Positions 18,032 to 26,909 of a stretch of DNA of 64,000 nt are shown here, one piece after another (position 1 is the stretch's first letter; each line of letters opens with the position of its first letter). The notes below the pieces were generated by a model that was given only the letters and a program-made list of their open reading frames with translations, did not search any database and was not told the origin of the DNA. The DNA comes from Neorhizobium galegae (GTDB taxonomy: Bacteria; Pseudomonadota; Alphaproteobacteria; Rhizobiales; Rhizobiaceae), in assembly GCF_017877135.1 (NCBI RefSeq), contig NZ_JAGIPH010000001.1, positions 1,178,001 to 1,242,000 of the forward strand, given 5' to 3'. Position numbers and translations under genes: made by a program.

Positions 18032-18922
18032 TCATTTCTGGCAAACGGCACAGAAGAAGGACGAGCGGCCGGACTGGACGATGCGCCCGATCGTGCCATG
18101 GCAGCCTGCCCGCCGGCAGGCCTTGCCCTCCTGGTCATAGACCGAGAAGCTGTGCTGGAAATAGCCGAGCGAGCCATCCGTCTGGATATGATCACGCAGC
18201 GACGAGCCGCCGGCCGCAATCGCATCGGCAATGACCGCACGAATGGATTCGGTGAGCAAAATCAGCGGGGCCGTCGGCTTGCCGGCTTTTGTGACGAGTG
18301 TTCCGGCTTTGCGCTCGGGCGAAAGCCCGGCCCGCCACAGCGCCTCGCAGACATAGATATTGCCAAGGCCCGCAATCACCGTCTGGTCGAGCAGGACCGA
18401 TTTCAGCGGGGCGGCACGACCGGCAAAGCGGGATGCCAGATGCGCCGCATCGAGCGTGTTGCCGGTGGGCTCCGGCCCAAGCCCTGCAAAGGCCGGATAA
18501 AGATCGAGATCGGCGCGCGCCCACAAATGCATGAAGCCGAACCGGCGCGGATCATTGTAGATGACGCGGATCGCCACACCCTCGCGCTCCAGATGAAACA
18601 GCACGTGGTCGTGTTTCCCATCCTTGGAGCGGGCATGGTGAAACTCGCCGGGCATCGTCTCGGCCCGCTGTTCCTCGATGCGGAAGGAGCCGGACATGCC
18701 CAGATGCGCAATGATCGTCATGCCGTCATCAAGGTCGATCAGCAGGTATTTCGCCCGCCGCCCAAGCCCCAAGATGCGCCGGCCCGCCACCCGCTCGGCA
18801 AAGGCCTCCGGAAACGGAAAGCGCAGATCGGCGCGGCGCGTCTCCAGCTCCAGGATGACGGCGCCTTGCATGCTGGGGGCAAGGCCGCGTCTCACCGTTT
18901 CCACCTCTGGCAATTCCGGCAT
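18032..18922 (-). CDS. mutM: Formamidopyrimidine-DNA glycosylase MutM/Fpg
   Basis: 296 residues. Removes 8-oxoguanine and formamidopyrimidines, then nicks by beta/delta elimination. The catalytic N-terminus [14 protein letters not shown] supplies the Pro nucleophile and Glu; Lys58 in [10 protein letters not shown] is the conserved lysine. The H2TH region ([20 protein letters not shown]) and the C-terminal zinc finger (CRRAGCHG, then [10 protein letters not shown]) are complete. The start at 18922 is fixed by the catalytic proline; 24 upstream codons in frame are not coding. It diverges from ubiE. Confidence 0.96.
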   Translation of the reverse strand: MPELPEVETVRRGLAPSMQGAVILELETRRADLRFPFPEAFAERVAGRRILGLGRRAKYLLIDLDDGMTIIAHLGMSGSFRIEEQRAETMPGEFHHARSKDGKHDHVLFHLEREGVAIRVIYNDPRRFGFMHLWARADLDLYPAFAGLGPEPTGNTLDAAHLASRFAGRAAPLKSVLLDQTVIAGLGNIYVCEALWRAGLSPERKAGTLVTKAGKPTAPLILLTESIRAVIADAIAAGGSSLRDHIQTDGSLGYFQHSFSVYDQEGKACRRAGCHGTIGRIVQSGRSSFFCAVCQK

Positions 18923-19062
18923 GGGCTCCCTAACTTCCTGTTTCCAACAGTGTACGCTGTGCTCTATAGACCAGCGGCAGAGTGCCGCAAGCACGCCAAG
19001 ACATAGTATCGCCCCGCCGACTTCGCTATGGTCGGCGAAAACTGACAGGATGGAGTATCCCC

Positions 19063-19839
19063 ATGGCCGAAAGCCGAACCTCTGCGAATGGCGGCATGGA
19101 AACCTCCTATGGATTTCGCGATGTGGCCGAGGGCGAGAAGCAGGCGCTCGTCAACGACGTGTTCCACAAGGTGGCCAAGCGCTACGATATCATGAACGAC
19201 GTGATGTCGGCGGGCCTGCACCGGGTGTGGAAGGATGCGATGATCGCCGCGCTCAACCCGCGCAAGGATCCGTCCTATTCCGTGCTCGACGTGGCCGGCG
19301 GCACCGGCGACATCGCCTTTCGCATCGTGGAAGCCTCCGGCCGCCAGGCGCAGGCCACCGTGCTCGACATCAACGGATCGATGCTGGCCGTTGGCGCCGA
19401 ACGGGCCGCCAAGCGCAAGCTTTCCGACAACCTCACCTTCGTGGAGGCCAATGCCGAGGAACTGCCCTTCGAGGCGGGCACGTTTGATGCCTATACGATC
19501 GCGTTTGGCATCCGCAACGTGCCGCGCATCGATGTCGCGCTATCGGAAGCCTTTCGTGTGCTGAAACGCGGCGGGCGCCTGCTGGTGCTCGAATTTTCCG
19601 AGGTGGACATGCCGCTGCTCGACCGGGTCTATGACGAATGGTCGTTCAAGGCCATTCCGCGCTTCGGCAAGATGATCACCGGCGATTCCGAGCCCTACCA
19701 GTATCTGGTCGAATCCATCCGCAAATTCCCCAACCAGGAGGATTTTGCCAAGATGATCCGCGCCGCCGGCTTCTCGCGCGTCACCTATACCAATTACACC
19801 GGCGGTATCGCGGCCCTGCACTCCGGCTGGAAGCTTTGA
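19063..19839 (+). CDS. ubiE: Demethylubiquinone/demethylmenaquinone methyltransferase UbiE
   Basis: 258 residues. Performs the C-methylation step in ubiquinone (and menaquinone) synthesis. Motif I is [13 protein letters not shown], and the two UbiE signatures [18 protein letters not shown] and [17 protein letters not shown] are present. The ATG at 19063 has GGAG eight bases upstream; an in-frame extension from 18982 would overlap the mutM promoter region. ubiB follows 40 bp later, forming a quinone synthesis operon. Confidence 0.95.
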   Translation: MAESRTSANGGMETSYGFRDVAEGEKQALVNDVFHKVAKRYDIMNDVMSAGLHRVWKDAMIAALNPRKDPSYSVLDVAGGTGDIAFRIVEASGRQAQATVLDINGSMLAVGAERAAKRKLSDNLTFVEANAEELPFEAGTFDAYTIAFGIRNVPRIDVALSEAFRVLKRGGRLLVLEFSEVDMPLLDRVYDEWSFKAIPRFGKMITGDSEPYQYLVESIRKFPNQEDFAKMIRAAGFSRVTYTNYTGGIAALHSGWKL

Positions 19840-19879
19840 GCGGCATGGCAAAGACCGCTGAGAGAGCCGAGGGCATGGC

Positions 19880-21454
19880 ATGAGCACGCTTGGCGCCTAT
19901 TTTCGCCTGGCCCGCGTCGGCTGGGTTCTGGTGCGCGAGGGCGTGGTGGCGGCGCTGCCGACGGAGGGCCTGCCGGCCGTCGTCGGTCTTGCAAAGCGCG
20001 CCGCCCAGCTCTTCACCCGCCCGACCTCGATCCAGGAAAGCCGCAGCGTCCGCCTGACGAACGCCGTGGATCGACTCGGACCGTCCTATGTGAAGATCGG
20101 CCAGTTTCTGGCAACCCGGCCGGATGTCGTCGGCGTCGACTGGGCGCTCGATCTCTCCATGCTGCAGGACCGCATGGCGTTTTTCCCGACGGACAAGGCA
20201 AAGACGGCCATCGAGACTTCGCTCGGTCGCTCGATGGACGATCTCTACGTCCGCTTCGATGAGCCGCTGGCAGCCGCCTCCATCGCGCAGGTTCATCAGG
20301 CCAGCGTGCGCTATCCGGACGGCGAGCGCACTGTGGCGGTAAAGGTGGTGCGCCCCGGCGTTCGCCAGCGCTTTGCCCATGATATCGAGAGTATGTACCT
20401 GATTGCGCGCATGCAGGAGCGGCTGATGCCCTCCTCGCGGCGCCTGCGCCCGGTCGAGGTGACGCGCACGCTGGAGCAGACCACCAAGCTCGAGATGGAT
20501 TTGCGGCTTGAGGCAGCCGCCCTGTCGGAAATCGGCGAAAACACCAAGGACGATCCCGGCTTTCGCGTACCCCAGGTGGATTGGGAACGCACCGGGCGCG
20601 ACGTCATCACCATGGAGTGGATCGACGGCGTCAAGATGTCGGATATCGAGGGCCTGCGCGTCGCCGGCCACGATCTCGAAAAACTTGCCGAAACGCTGAT
20701 CCAGTCCTTCCTGCGCCACACGCTGCGCGACGGCTTTTTCCATGCCGACATGCATCCGGGCAATCTCTTTGTCGATCCGGACGGCATGATCGTCGCCGTC
20801 GACATGGGCATTGTCGGGCGGCTCGGCAAGAAGGAACGCCGGTTCCTGGCCGAAATCCTCTATGGCTTCATCACGCGCGATTACCAGCGCGTGGCAGAGG
20901 TGCATTTCGAGGCGGGTTACGTGCCCTCCCACCATGATGTCGCAAGTTTTGCTCAGGCGATCCGCGCCATCGGCGAACCGATCCATGGCCAACCGGCCGA
21001 AACCATTTCCATGGCCCGCCTGCTGGCCCTTCTGTTCGAGGTCACCGACCTCTTCGAAATGCAGACGCGGCCGGAACTCATCATGCTGCAGAAGACCATG
21101 GTCGTGGTCGAAGGCGTGTCGCGCATGCTCGATCCCCGCTTCAACATGTGGAAGGCGGCAGAACCCGTCGTCGGCAGCTGGATCCGCGACAATCTGGGCC
21201 CGAAGCGCATCGTCACCGATCTGCGCGACGGGTTGAAGGCCGCCGTGAAACTTGCCGAAGCGGCCCCGGAAATCGCTGCCAAGACGGAAAAATTCCACCA
21301 GCAGCTTTTGCACATGACCGAGCACGGCGTGCGCTTCGACGACGCCACGGCGGAAGCCATCGGCAAATCGGAAGCCAAGCACAGTCGCGGCGGCCGCGCG
21401 GCGCTCTGGGTGATTGCGGCAAGCCTCGTCTATATCGCCATTCAGCTGAGCTGA
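19880..21454 (+). CDS. ubiB: Ubiquinone biosynthesis protein UbiB (ADCK/ABC1 atypical kinase)
   Basis: 524 residues. Shows the family-specific KxGQ motif (YVKIGQFLATRPD), the Ala-rich loop replacing the kinase P-loop (AAASIAQVHQA), the ion-pair Glu region and the catalytic FHADMHPGNLFVDPDG and VDMGIVGRL motifs. A hydrophobic C-terminal segment (ALWVIAASLVYIAIQLS) anchors it in the membrane. UbiB is needed for ubiquinone synthesis as an ATPase-like accessory factor, possibly helping extract lipid intermediates. Directly after ubiE. Confidence 0.94.
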   Translation: MSTLGAYFRLARVGWVLVREGVVAALPTEGLPAVVGLAKRAAQLFTRPTSIQESRSVRLTNAVDRLGPSYVKIGQFLATRPDVVGVDWALDLSMLQDRMAFFPTDKAKTAIETSLGRSMDDLYVRFDEPLAAASIAQVHQASVRYPDGERTVAVKVVRPGVRQRFAHDIESMYLIARMQERLMPSSRRLRPVEVTRTLEQTTKLEMDLRLEAAALSEIGENTKDDPGFRVPQVDWERTGRDVITMEWIDGVKMSDIEGLRVAGHDLEKLAETLIQSFLRHTLRDGFFHADMHPGNLFVDPDGMIVAVDMGIVGRLGKKERRFLAEILYGFITRDYQRVAEVHFEAGYVPSHHDVASFAQAIRAIGEPIHGQPAETISMARLLALLFEVTDLFEMQTRPELIMLQKTMVVVEGVSRMLDPRFNMWKAAEPVVGSWIRDNLGPKRIVTDLRDGLKAAVKLAEAAPEIAAKTEKFHQQLLHMTEHGVRFDDATAEAIGKSEAKHSRGGRAALWVIAASLVYIAIQLS

Positions 21455-21544
21455 GGGGGGCTGCGCGCAAAACGCGAGCAGGCCTTCATTTTGCCCGTTT
21501 CTTCATGGTTTGTTAAGAAAACATTCCTCGGAGAACGACGATCC

Positions 21545-22933
21545 ATGGCGCTTGGCGCTTCGCACCGGCTGCATGACGGGGTTGCCGCCGTCGAAACGAT
21601 GACACGCTTTGCGCTGGCCGTTCTGGCGCTTGCCTCCGGCGTCTACACCTATCTCGGCGTGCGCAGCATCCTGGATGGATCCGCAACCGCCGTCTTCTTT
21701 GCCGCCATCATCTATTCCGGCTCCGTCTCGGTCGCGATCTATGCTTTCTGGTCCTATATGGCGCGGTTTTTTCCGCATGTGACGGGTCCGGCCGCCCGTG
21801 GCGCCATGCTCGGCGTGATGGCACTCGGCTGCGCGATGATCATTGCCATGTCGAGCTGGCTCAACGCGGCAGCGCTTGCCGGTTCGGCCGCGCTTGAACA
21901 GCATCTGGCCGAAACCGTCGAAGGCTATACCGGCGATCTCGACCGGGCGCACCAGAATGCGCTGGCCGCCCAGAGCCTGCTTCCCGATATCCAGCGCGCC
22001 TCCGAACGCTTTGCGCAGCTTGCAGATGCCGAGCGCCAGTCCGGGGCGCTCACCGGCACCACCGGCGCCGGCAGCGTCGTGCAGCTGCTTTCCCAGATGT
22101 CGGCGCAACTGAAGGAGCTCGGAACCGGCATTGTTGCCTCGCGCGAGCAGGTGGCAAACCTTTTCGAACAAGGCCAGAAGCGGCTGGAGACCATGCGCAC
22201 GCTCGTTTCCGCCCCCGGCGCCGTCGCCCCGCGCGCCGATCAGTTTTCCGCAGAGGTCGTGGCGCTGACCGGCGTCATCACCTCGCTCAACCAGACCTCG
22301 ATTGCCCCCTCCATCCGCCGCGCCGCCGACGACCTGTCGCTCGGCTTCATCGCGCCCGTCGCCGATGGGCAGGCGCCGGATCTCGCCAATCGCCAGGATC
22401 AGGTCATGGAAACCATCCGGGCTTCCGTCACCGCGCAATCGAAGGTGCTCTCCCAGGCCGCCGACGAAATCCTCGCCCGCCCGCCGGTGGCCGAGCGCCG
22501 CTTCGTGCCGCTCTCGTCAGCGGAGGCCGTGCTGCGTTACGCCTCCGATTTCATTCCCGCCTGGGCCGGCGCCATCTCGATCGATCTTCTGCCCGCCGTC
22601 CTCGTCTTCATTCTGGCAACCGTGCATGGCGCAATCCGCCGGCAGGAGGAAAACCTGCCCTTCTCGCACCGCATCACGGCAGCCGAGCTTCTGGAGGCGC
22701 TGGAGGTGCAGAAGGCGCTCGCTGCCCATGGCATCGATGTCGAGGAAGCTGTTGCCCGCGCCGACCGGCGCAACAGCCACCGGGAGACGCAGGCGGTAGA
22801 TCTGGCAGACGATCCGGATCGGCAAGCACCGGAAGAGGCGGCGCCCGACGCCCGCGCCAGCGACAAGATCACCAGCCTTGACCGCAGCGCGCTTGCCCGC
22901 AAGGGACCACCCGCATCGGGCCTGCCGGCATGA
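21545..22933 (+). CDS. Unrecognised polytopic membrane protein with long helical insert
   Basis: 462 residues; I do not recognise a family with a known function. Three hydrophobic segments are crowded at the N-terminus (about 20-40, 47-71, 86-110), then about 220 residues of helical, Gln/Ala/Glu-rich sequence with heptad-like character (LLSQMSAQLKELGTGIVASR, EQVANLFEQGQKRLETMRTL), then a fourth segment at about 340-362 and a charged cytoplasmic tail of about 100 residues. The region between segments 3 and 4 is probably periplasmic. The start at 21545 follows GGAGAA; the frame extends 18 codons further. Its stop overlaps the start of the next gene (ATGA), so the two products are made together. 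Confidence 0.72.
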   Translation: MALGASHRLHDGVAAVETMTRFALAVLALASGVYTYLGVRSILDGSATAVFFAAIIYSGSVSVAIYAFWSYMARFFPHVTGPAARGAMLGVMALGCAMIIAMSSWLNAAALAGSAALEQHLAETVEGYTGDLDRAHQNALAAQSLLPDIQRASERFAQLADAERQSGALTGTTGAGSVVQLLSQMSAQLKELGTGIVASREQVANLFEQGQKRLETMRTLVSAPGAVAPRADQFSAEVVALTGVITSLNQTSIAPSIRRAADDLSLGFIAPVADGQAPDLANRQDQVMETIRASVTAQSKVLSQAADEILARPPVAERRFVPLSSAEAVLRYASDFIPAWAGAISIDLLPAVLVFILATVHGAIRRQEENLPFSHRITAAELLEALEVQKALAAHGIDVEEAVARADRRNSHRETQAVDLADDPDRQAPEEAAPDARASDKITSLDRSALARKGPPASGLPA

Positions 22934-23745
22934 GGCCGGGAGACGCCTTATCCGGCGCCTGGCGAGCCCTTGCCCGCGCCGATGACGGCGTGCTGATGCG
23001 TTCTGCCTTCTACGCACTCCTCGTAACGGCCGCCATTTTCCTCGTCGTCGATATCCGCGAATTTGCAAACGAAGCGGCGGGATCGGGTGACGAATATGGT
23101 CCCGCCCGCGAACCAATGACCGATCAGCCGCTGCTGCCGCCGGCCGTCACCGATGGCAAGCCGCAGGATGCCCCCGTCGCGCCCAAAACCGATGCGACGG
23201 CGCTGCGCCAGCCAATCCGCTTCGAGCTTACCGCAGGCGGCGTTCTGGAGGCGCGCGGCACCATCGATCCGGGCTCGGCGGATCGTTTCAGGACAGAAAT
23301 CGAGGCGCGCGGCGAATATGTGAAGATCGTGTCGCTGGATTCGCCGGGGGGCGCGGTAAACGATGCTTTGGCCATATCCGCCCTCATCCGCGAAAAGAAG
23401 CTGACGACGCGCGTCCGCACCGGTGCGCTCTGCGCCTCCTCCTGCCCGCTCGTCATGGCGGGCGGCATTGTGCGGGAGGCGGAAAAGGACGCCGTCATCG
23501 GCGTCCACCAGGTGTTCAATGGCGGCACCACGCGCCCGACGGCCGAGGAAGCCATGGCCGGCGCGCAGGCCACCACCGCCCGCCTCGCCCGCCATCTCGA
23601 TGCCATGGGCATCGCCCCCGGCCTCTGGTTCCATGCGCTGGAAACCCCGCCGGACCGGCTCTACTATTTGTCCGAGGCTGAGCTGAAGGAATTCAGGCTG
23701 GTGACGGCACCCCCACCCCCGGCCGTGGCGCGCAAGAAAACGTAA
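22930..23745 (+). CDS. Membrane-anchored ClpP/crotonase-fold protein (COG3904-like)
   Basis: 271 residues. One N-terminal membrane anchor (about 24-42), a Pro-rich linker to about 92, then a ClpP-like domain placed in the periplasm. The SDSPGGAVNDALAIS-type motif (LDSPGGAVNDALAIS, 136-150) forms the oxyanion loop; the likely nucleophile is Ser170 in LCASSCPLVMAGG and the likely base His193 in IGVHQVF. The arrangement resembles SppA/ClpP serine peptidases and COG3904 periplasmic proteins, but neither substrate nor activity is known. Coupled through ATGA to the coiled-coil membrane protein, suggesting a complex. Confidence 0.75.
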   Translation: MRPGDALSGAWRALARADDGVLMRSAFYALLVTAAIFLVVDIREFANEAAGSGDEYGPAREPMTDQPLLPPAVTDGKPQDAPVAPKTDATALRQPIRFELTAGGVLEARGTIDPGSADRFRTEIEARGEYVKIVSLDSPGGAVNDALAISALIREKKLTTRVRTGALCASSCPLVMAGGIVREAEKDAVIGVHQVFNGGTTRPTAEEAMAGAQATTARLARHLDAMGIAPGLWFHALETPPDRLYYLSEAELKEFRLVTAPPPPAVARKKT

Positions 23746-23974
23746 AACTCAGGGCGGCACGCTTTCCTGTGCCTCGCCCTCCCAACGATGCCCGACGTCA
23801 GGGCCGGCTCTGCTTTGCGCGACACAGCCCTCGATTTTTTATCGTGCAACGCAAACGTGATCACCCTTGCAGTTTCTCCTCTTTTCGGTTCAACTGCGCC
23901 GCAGTGCCAAAAAATTTGAGGCTTCAACAAAGAAGCCCGGGAACAGCTGAACCGAACGCGGAGCCAGTGAAACC

Positions 23975-25006
23975 ATGCGCATCTCTCCTCATGTCATTCG
24001 CCTAGCCTTTGCCGCCTCTGCCGCGCTTCTCTCTGCCACGGCATCCATGGCGCAGACGACACTCAACATGGCCAACTGGCTGCCACCGACCCATCCGCTC
24101 GTCACCGAGGTGATGAAGCCTTATGCGGAGGCCGTGAAGACGGCGACCGAGGGCCGCGTGACGGTCAACATCATGCAGGCGCCGCTCGGGCCGCCGGCCG
24201 CCCATTTCGATTTTGCCGTCAACGGCGTCGCCGACATCACCTATGGCGTGCAGGGCTATAATCCGGGCCGCTTCAAGACGACCAACATCGCCGAAATCCC
24301 TTTCCTCGGCGACACGGCCGAATCCATCTCCGTCGGCTACTGGCGCGTCTTCGACAAGACGCTGCGCAAGGCCGGCGAATATGACAAGGTCCATGTGCTT
24401 GGCGTCTTCACCCACGGCCCCGGCCAGATCTTCCTGAAGGGCCGCGACGTTTCCGGGACCGAGCCGCTGAAGGGCGCCAAGATGCGCGTCGGCGGCGGCA
24501 TCGTCGCCGATCTCGTGAAGGCGCTGGGCGGCGTGCCGGTGGAAGGCCCCTCTTCCAAGACCTATGAGATCATGTCGAGCGGCGTGGCCGACGGCATTAC
24601 CTTTCCGTTCGAATCGGTTGCCTTCTTCAAGCTGATCCCGATGCTGGATACGGCGCTTGTCGTGCCCGGCGGCCTTTACAACACCTCCTTCTACGTGGCG
24701 ATGAACAAGGCCAAGTGGGACGCCCTCTCGGACGCCGACAAGAAGGCGATCGACAGCGTGTCGGGTGAAGCGCTGGCGCGTCTCGCCGGCAAGGCCTGGG
24801 ATGCCGCCGACACCGCCGGCAAGGCGGCCATGGAGGGCAAGATCAAGTTCGTTCCCGCAACGCCCGAGCAGGTGAAGGCAATCGAGACGAGCCTGAAGCC
24901 CATCGTTGATGCCAAGCTTGCCGAAACCGCCTCCACCGGCATCGATGCGGCAGCCGCCGTTTCGGCCATGCGGGACGAAATCGCAAAGGCGGCCAAGGGC
25001 CAATGA
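23975..25006 (+). CDS. TRAP transporter substrate-binding protein, DctP family
   Basis: 343 residues with a Sec signal peptide (about 1-26, ending SMAQ). The mature protein starts TTLNMANWLPPTHPLVTEVM, as DctP-type TRAP receptors do, and contains the conserved substrate-carboxylate arginine in GAKMRVGGG. It is the periplasmic receptor for an organic acid carried by the following two membrane proteins. Substrate cannot be told from sequence alone. The 229-bp gap upstream contains a small palindrome ACTGCGCCGCAGT (about 23889-23905) that might be an operator. Confidence 0.9.
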   Translation: MRISPHVIRLAFAASAALLSATASMAQTTLNMANWLPPTHPLVTEVMKPYAEAVKTATEGRVTVNIMQAPLGPPAAHFDFAVNGVADITYGVQGYNPGRFKTTNIAEIPFLGDTAESISVGYWRVFDKTLRKAGEYDKVHVLGVFTHGPGQIFLKGRDVSGTEPLKGAKMRVGGGIVADLVKALGGVPVEGPSSKTYEIMSSGVADGITFPFESVAFFKLIPMLDTALVVPGGLYNTSFYVAMNKAKWDALSDADKKAIDSVSGEALARLAGKAWDAADTAGKAAMEGKIKFVPATPEQVKAIETSLKPIVDAKLAETASTGIDAAAAVSAMRDEIAKAAKGQ

Positions 25007-25494
25007 GCGGCACGTCCAAGCCTGCGGGCGCAGGTGGAAAACGGCTGACGGCAACGCATGCGGCCCTTTCGGTAATCTGCGGGCTGATGCTTCTTTCCAT
25101 GATGTTCGTGACGCTGATTGATGTCGTCGGTCGCTACCTGTTCGGCAGTCCGCTGCAGGGGGCGACGGAACTCACCGCGCTGCTTCTCGTCTCCACGATC
25201 TTCATCGGCCTGCCGGCCGTCTGCCTGGACGAGGAAAACGTCACCGTCGACCTCCTCACCGACCACCTGCCCGCCTTCATCCATCCGGCGCGGCGGCTTG
25301 TCGTCCGGCTGCTGTCGGCCGTGGTGCTGATGGCCGCCGCCTGGCGCATCTTTGCCCACGGGCAGGCGCTCTCCTCCTATGGCGAAACCACCGTCAGCCT
25401 GCATCTGCCGGTGGCGCCCTTTGCCTATCTCTGTGCGGCAGCAACTGCTGTTGCCGCGCTCATCACGCTGCGGCACGCCATTTCCCGTTCCTGA
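25003..25494 (+). CDS. TRAP transporter small permease, DctQ family
   Basis: 163 residues with four predicted membrane helices (about 22-45, 58-78, 97-118, 138-156). DctQ subunits pair with DctM. Recognisable points are LMLLSMMFVTLIDVVGRYLF in the first helix and the GATELTALLLVS segment. The start overlaps the DctP stop (ATGA). Confidence 0.9.
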   Translation: MSGTSKPAGAGGKRLTATHAALSVICGLMLLSMMFVTLIDVVGRYLFGSPLQGATELTALLLVSTIFIGLPAVCLDEENVTVDLLTDHLPAFIHPARRLVVRLLSAVVLMAAAWRIFAHGQALSSYGETTVSLHLPVAPFAYLCAAATAVAALITLRHAISRS

Positions 25495-25509
25495 CCTGAA
25501 AGACACGCC

Positions 25510-26793
25510 ATGAGCTGGCCGATCGGATGCCTTCTCTTCCTGGTGCTGATGTTTGCCGGCCTGCCCATTGCCTTTGCCATGGCGCTGATCGGCTTTATCG
25601 GCACCCTGTCGATCATCGGTGTGCAGCCGGCGCTCTCCCTGCTCGGCCAGACCTTTTTCGACAATGGCCGCGAATATTCGCTCTCGGTCCTGCCGCTCTT
25701 CCTGATGATGGGCAATTTCGTCGTGCAGTCGGGCGTGGCGGATGATCTTTACAAGGCAGCCCATGCCTGGCTGCGCCACCGCAAGGGCGGCCTTGCCATT
25801 GCCACCATTCTGGCCTGCGGCGGCTTTTCCTCGGTCTGCGGCTCCTCGCTTGCCACGGCCGCCACCATGGCCAAGATCGCGCTGCCCTCCATGCGCCGCT
25901 ACAATTACCCCGACGCCCTGTCCACCGCCTCGATTGCGGCCGGCGGCACGCTCGGCATTCTCATCCCGCCCTCGGTGATCTTCGTTTTCTACGGCATCAT
26001 TGCCCAGCAGGATATCGGCAAGCTGTTTCTGGCCGGCATCATTCCCGGCATCATAGGCATGGTCGGTTATACGATAGCGGTTATGATTTCGGTGCGCGCC
26101 CGTGGCCTTGACCTGCCGACCGAGGAAAAACTGCCGCTGCGCGACCGTCTTCTTGCCACGCGCGGCGTCTCCGGCGCCCTCCTGCTCTTTGCCTTCGTCA
26201 TGGGCGGCATCTATCTCGGCGTGTTTACCGCAACCGAATCCGCCGGCATGGGCGCGGCCGGCGCCATGGCGCTCACCGTGCTCAAGGGCCGCTTCCGCCT
26301 CAAGGAAACCTTTCGCACGCTCTATGACACGGCCAAGAACACCGCCATGATGTTCTTCATCCTGTTCGGTGCGCTCACCTTCACCAATTACGTCAACCTG
26401 TCGGGCATGACAGGAGACCTGCAGGCGGCGCTTTCGGGCTTCGACAACCCTTGGGCCATCATCTTCATCATTCTGGCCATCTATCTCGTGCTCGGCTGCC
26501 TGCTGGAAAGCCTGTCGATGATCACGCTGACCGTGCCGATCTTCTATCCGGTTGTGGCGGCGGCCGGCTTCGATCTCATCTGGTTCGGCGTCTTCGTGGT
26601 GGTGGTGACCGAGATCAGCTACATCACGCCGCCGGTCGGCATGAATGCCTTCGTGCTGCGCTCGGTGGTGAAGGATGTGCCGCTGTCGACCATCTTCCGC
26701 GGCCTCGTCCCCTTTGTCGCGCTGGACCTCGTGCGCATCCTTCTCCTGATCTTCATCCCCGCCATGGCGCTCTTCATTCCCTCGCGGATGTGA
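25510..26793 (+). CDS. TRAP transporter large permease, DctM family
   Basis: 427 residues with about twelve hydrophobic segments, the translocation subunit. DctM signatures are visible: GLPIAFAMALIGFIG, the GGFSSVCGSSLATAATMAKI motif, ALPSMRRYNYPDALSTASIA, AAGGTLGILIPPSVIFVFYG and ITPPVGMNAFVLRSV. Uses the sodium gradient with the DctP receptor. It lies 15 bp after DctQ and completes the three-gene operon, which is inserted between the ubiB region and coaBC. Confidence 0.93.
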   Translation: MSWPIGCLLFLVLMFAGLPIAFAMALIGFIGTLSIIGVQPALSLLGQTFFDNGREYSLSVLPLFLMMGNFVVQSGVADDLYKAAHAWLRHRKGGLAIATILACGGFSSVCGSSLATAATMAKIALPSMRRYNYPDALSTASIAAGGTLGILIPPSVIFVFYGIIAQQDIGKLFLAGIIPGIIGMVGYTIAVMISVRARGLDLPTEEKLPLRDRLLATRGVSGALLLFAFVMGGIYLGVFTATESAGMGAAGAMALTVLKGRFRLKETFRTLYDTAKNTAMMFFILFGALTFTNYVNLSGMTGDLQAALSGFDNPWAIIFIILAIYLVLGCLLESLSMITLTVPIFYPVVAAAGFDLIWFGVFVVVVTEISYITPPVGMNAFVLRSVVKDVPLSTIFRGLVPFVALDLVRILLLIFIPAMALFIPSRM

Positions 26794-26909
26794 GCGCCGC
26801 GGACGCGATTGCTTCTTTGCCGTCAACCGCTTAGGGTCTGGGGCAAAGAGATGGGTGCGGCCTTTGGCGTTATGACCAGCCGCTCCCTCACCCGCGACGG
26901 GAGAGGCTG

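Noticed and set aside
19781..21382. A 533-codon minus-strand frame
   Set aside because: It is entirely antisense to ubiB, whose kinase-like motifs are unmistakable; long shadow frames are common in GC-rich coding DNA.
24691..26826. A 711-codon minus-strand frame opposite the TRAP genes
   Set aside because: His/Asp/Glu/Arg-rich low-complexity translation typical of an antisense frame, with no ribosome-binding site.
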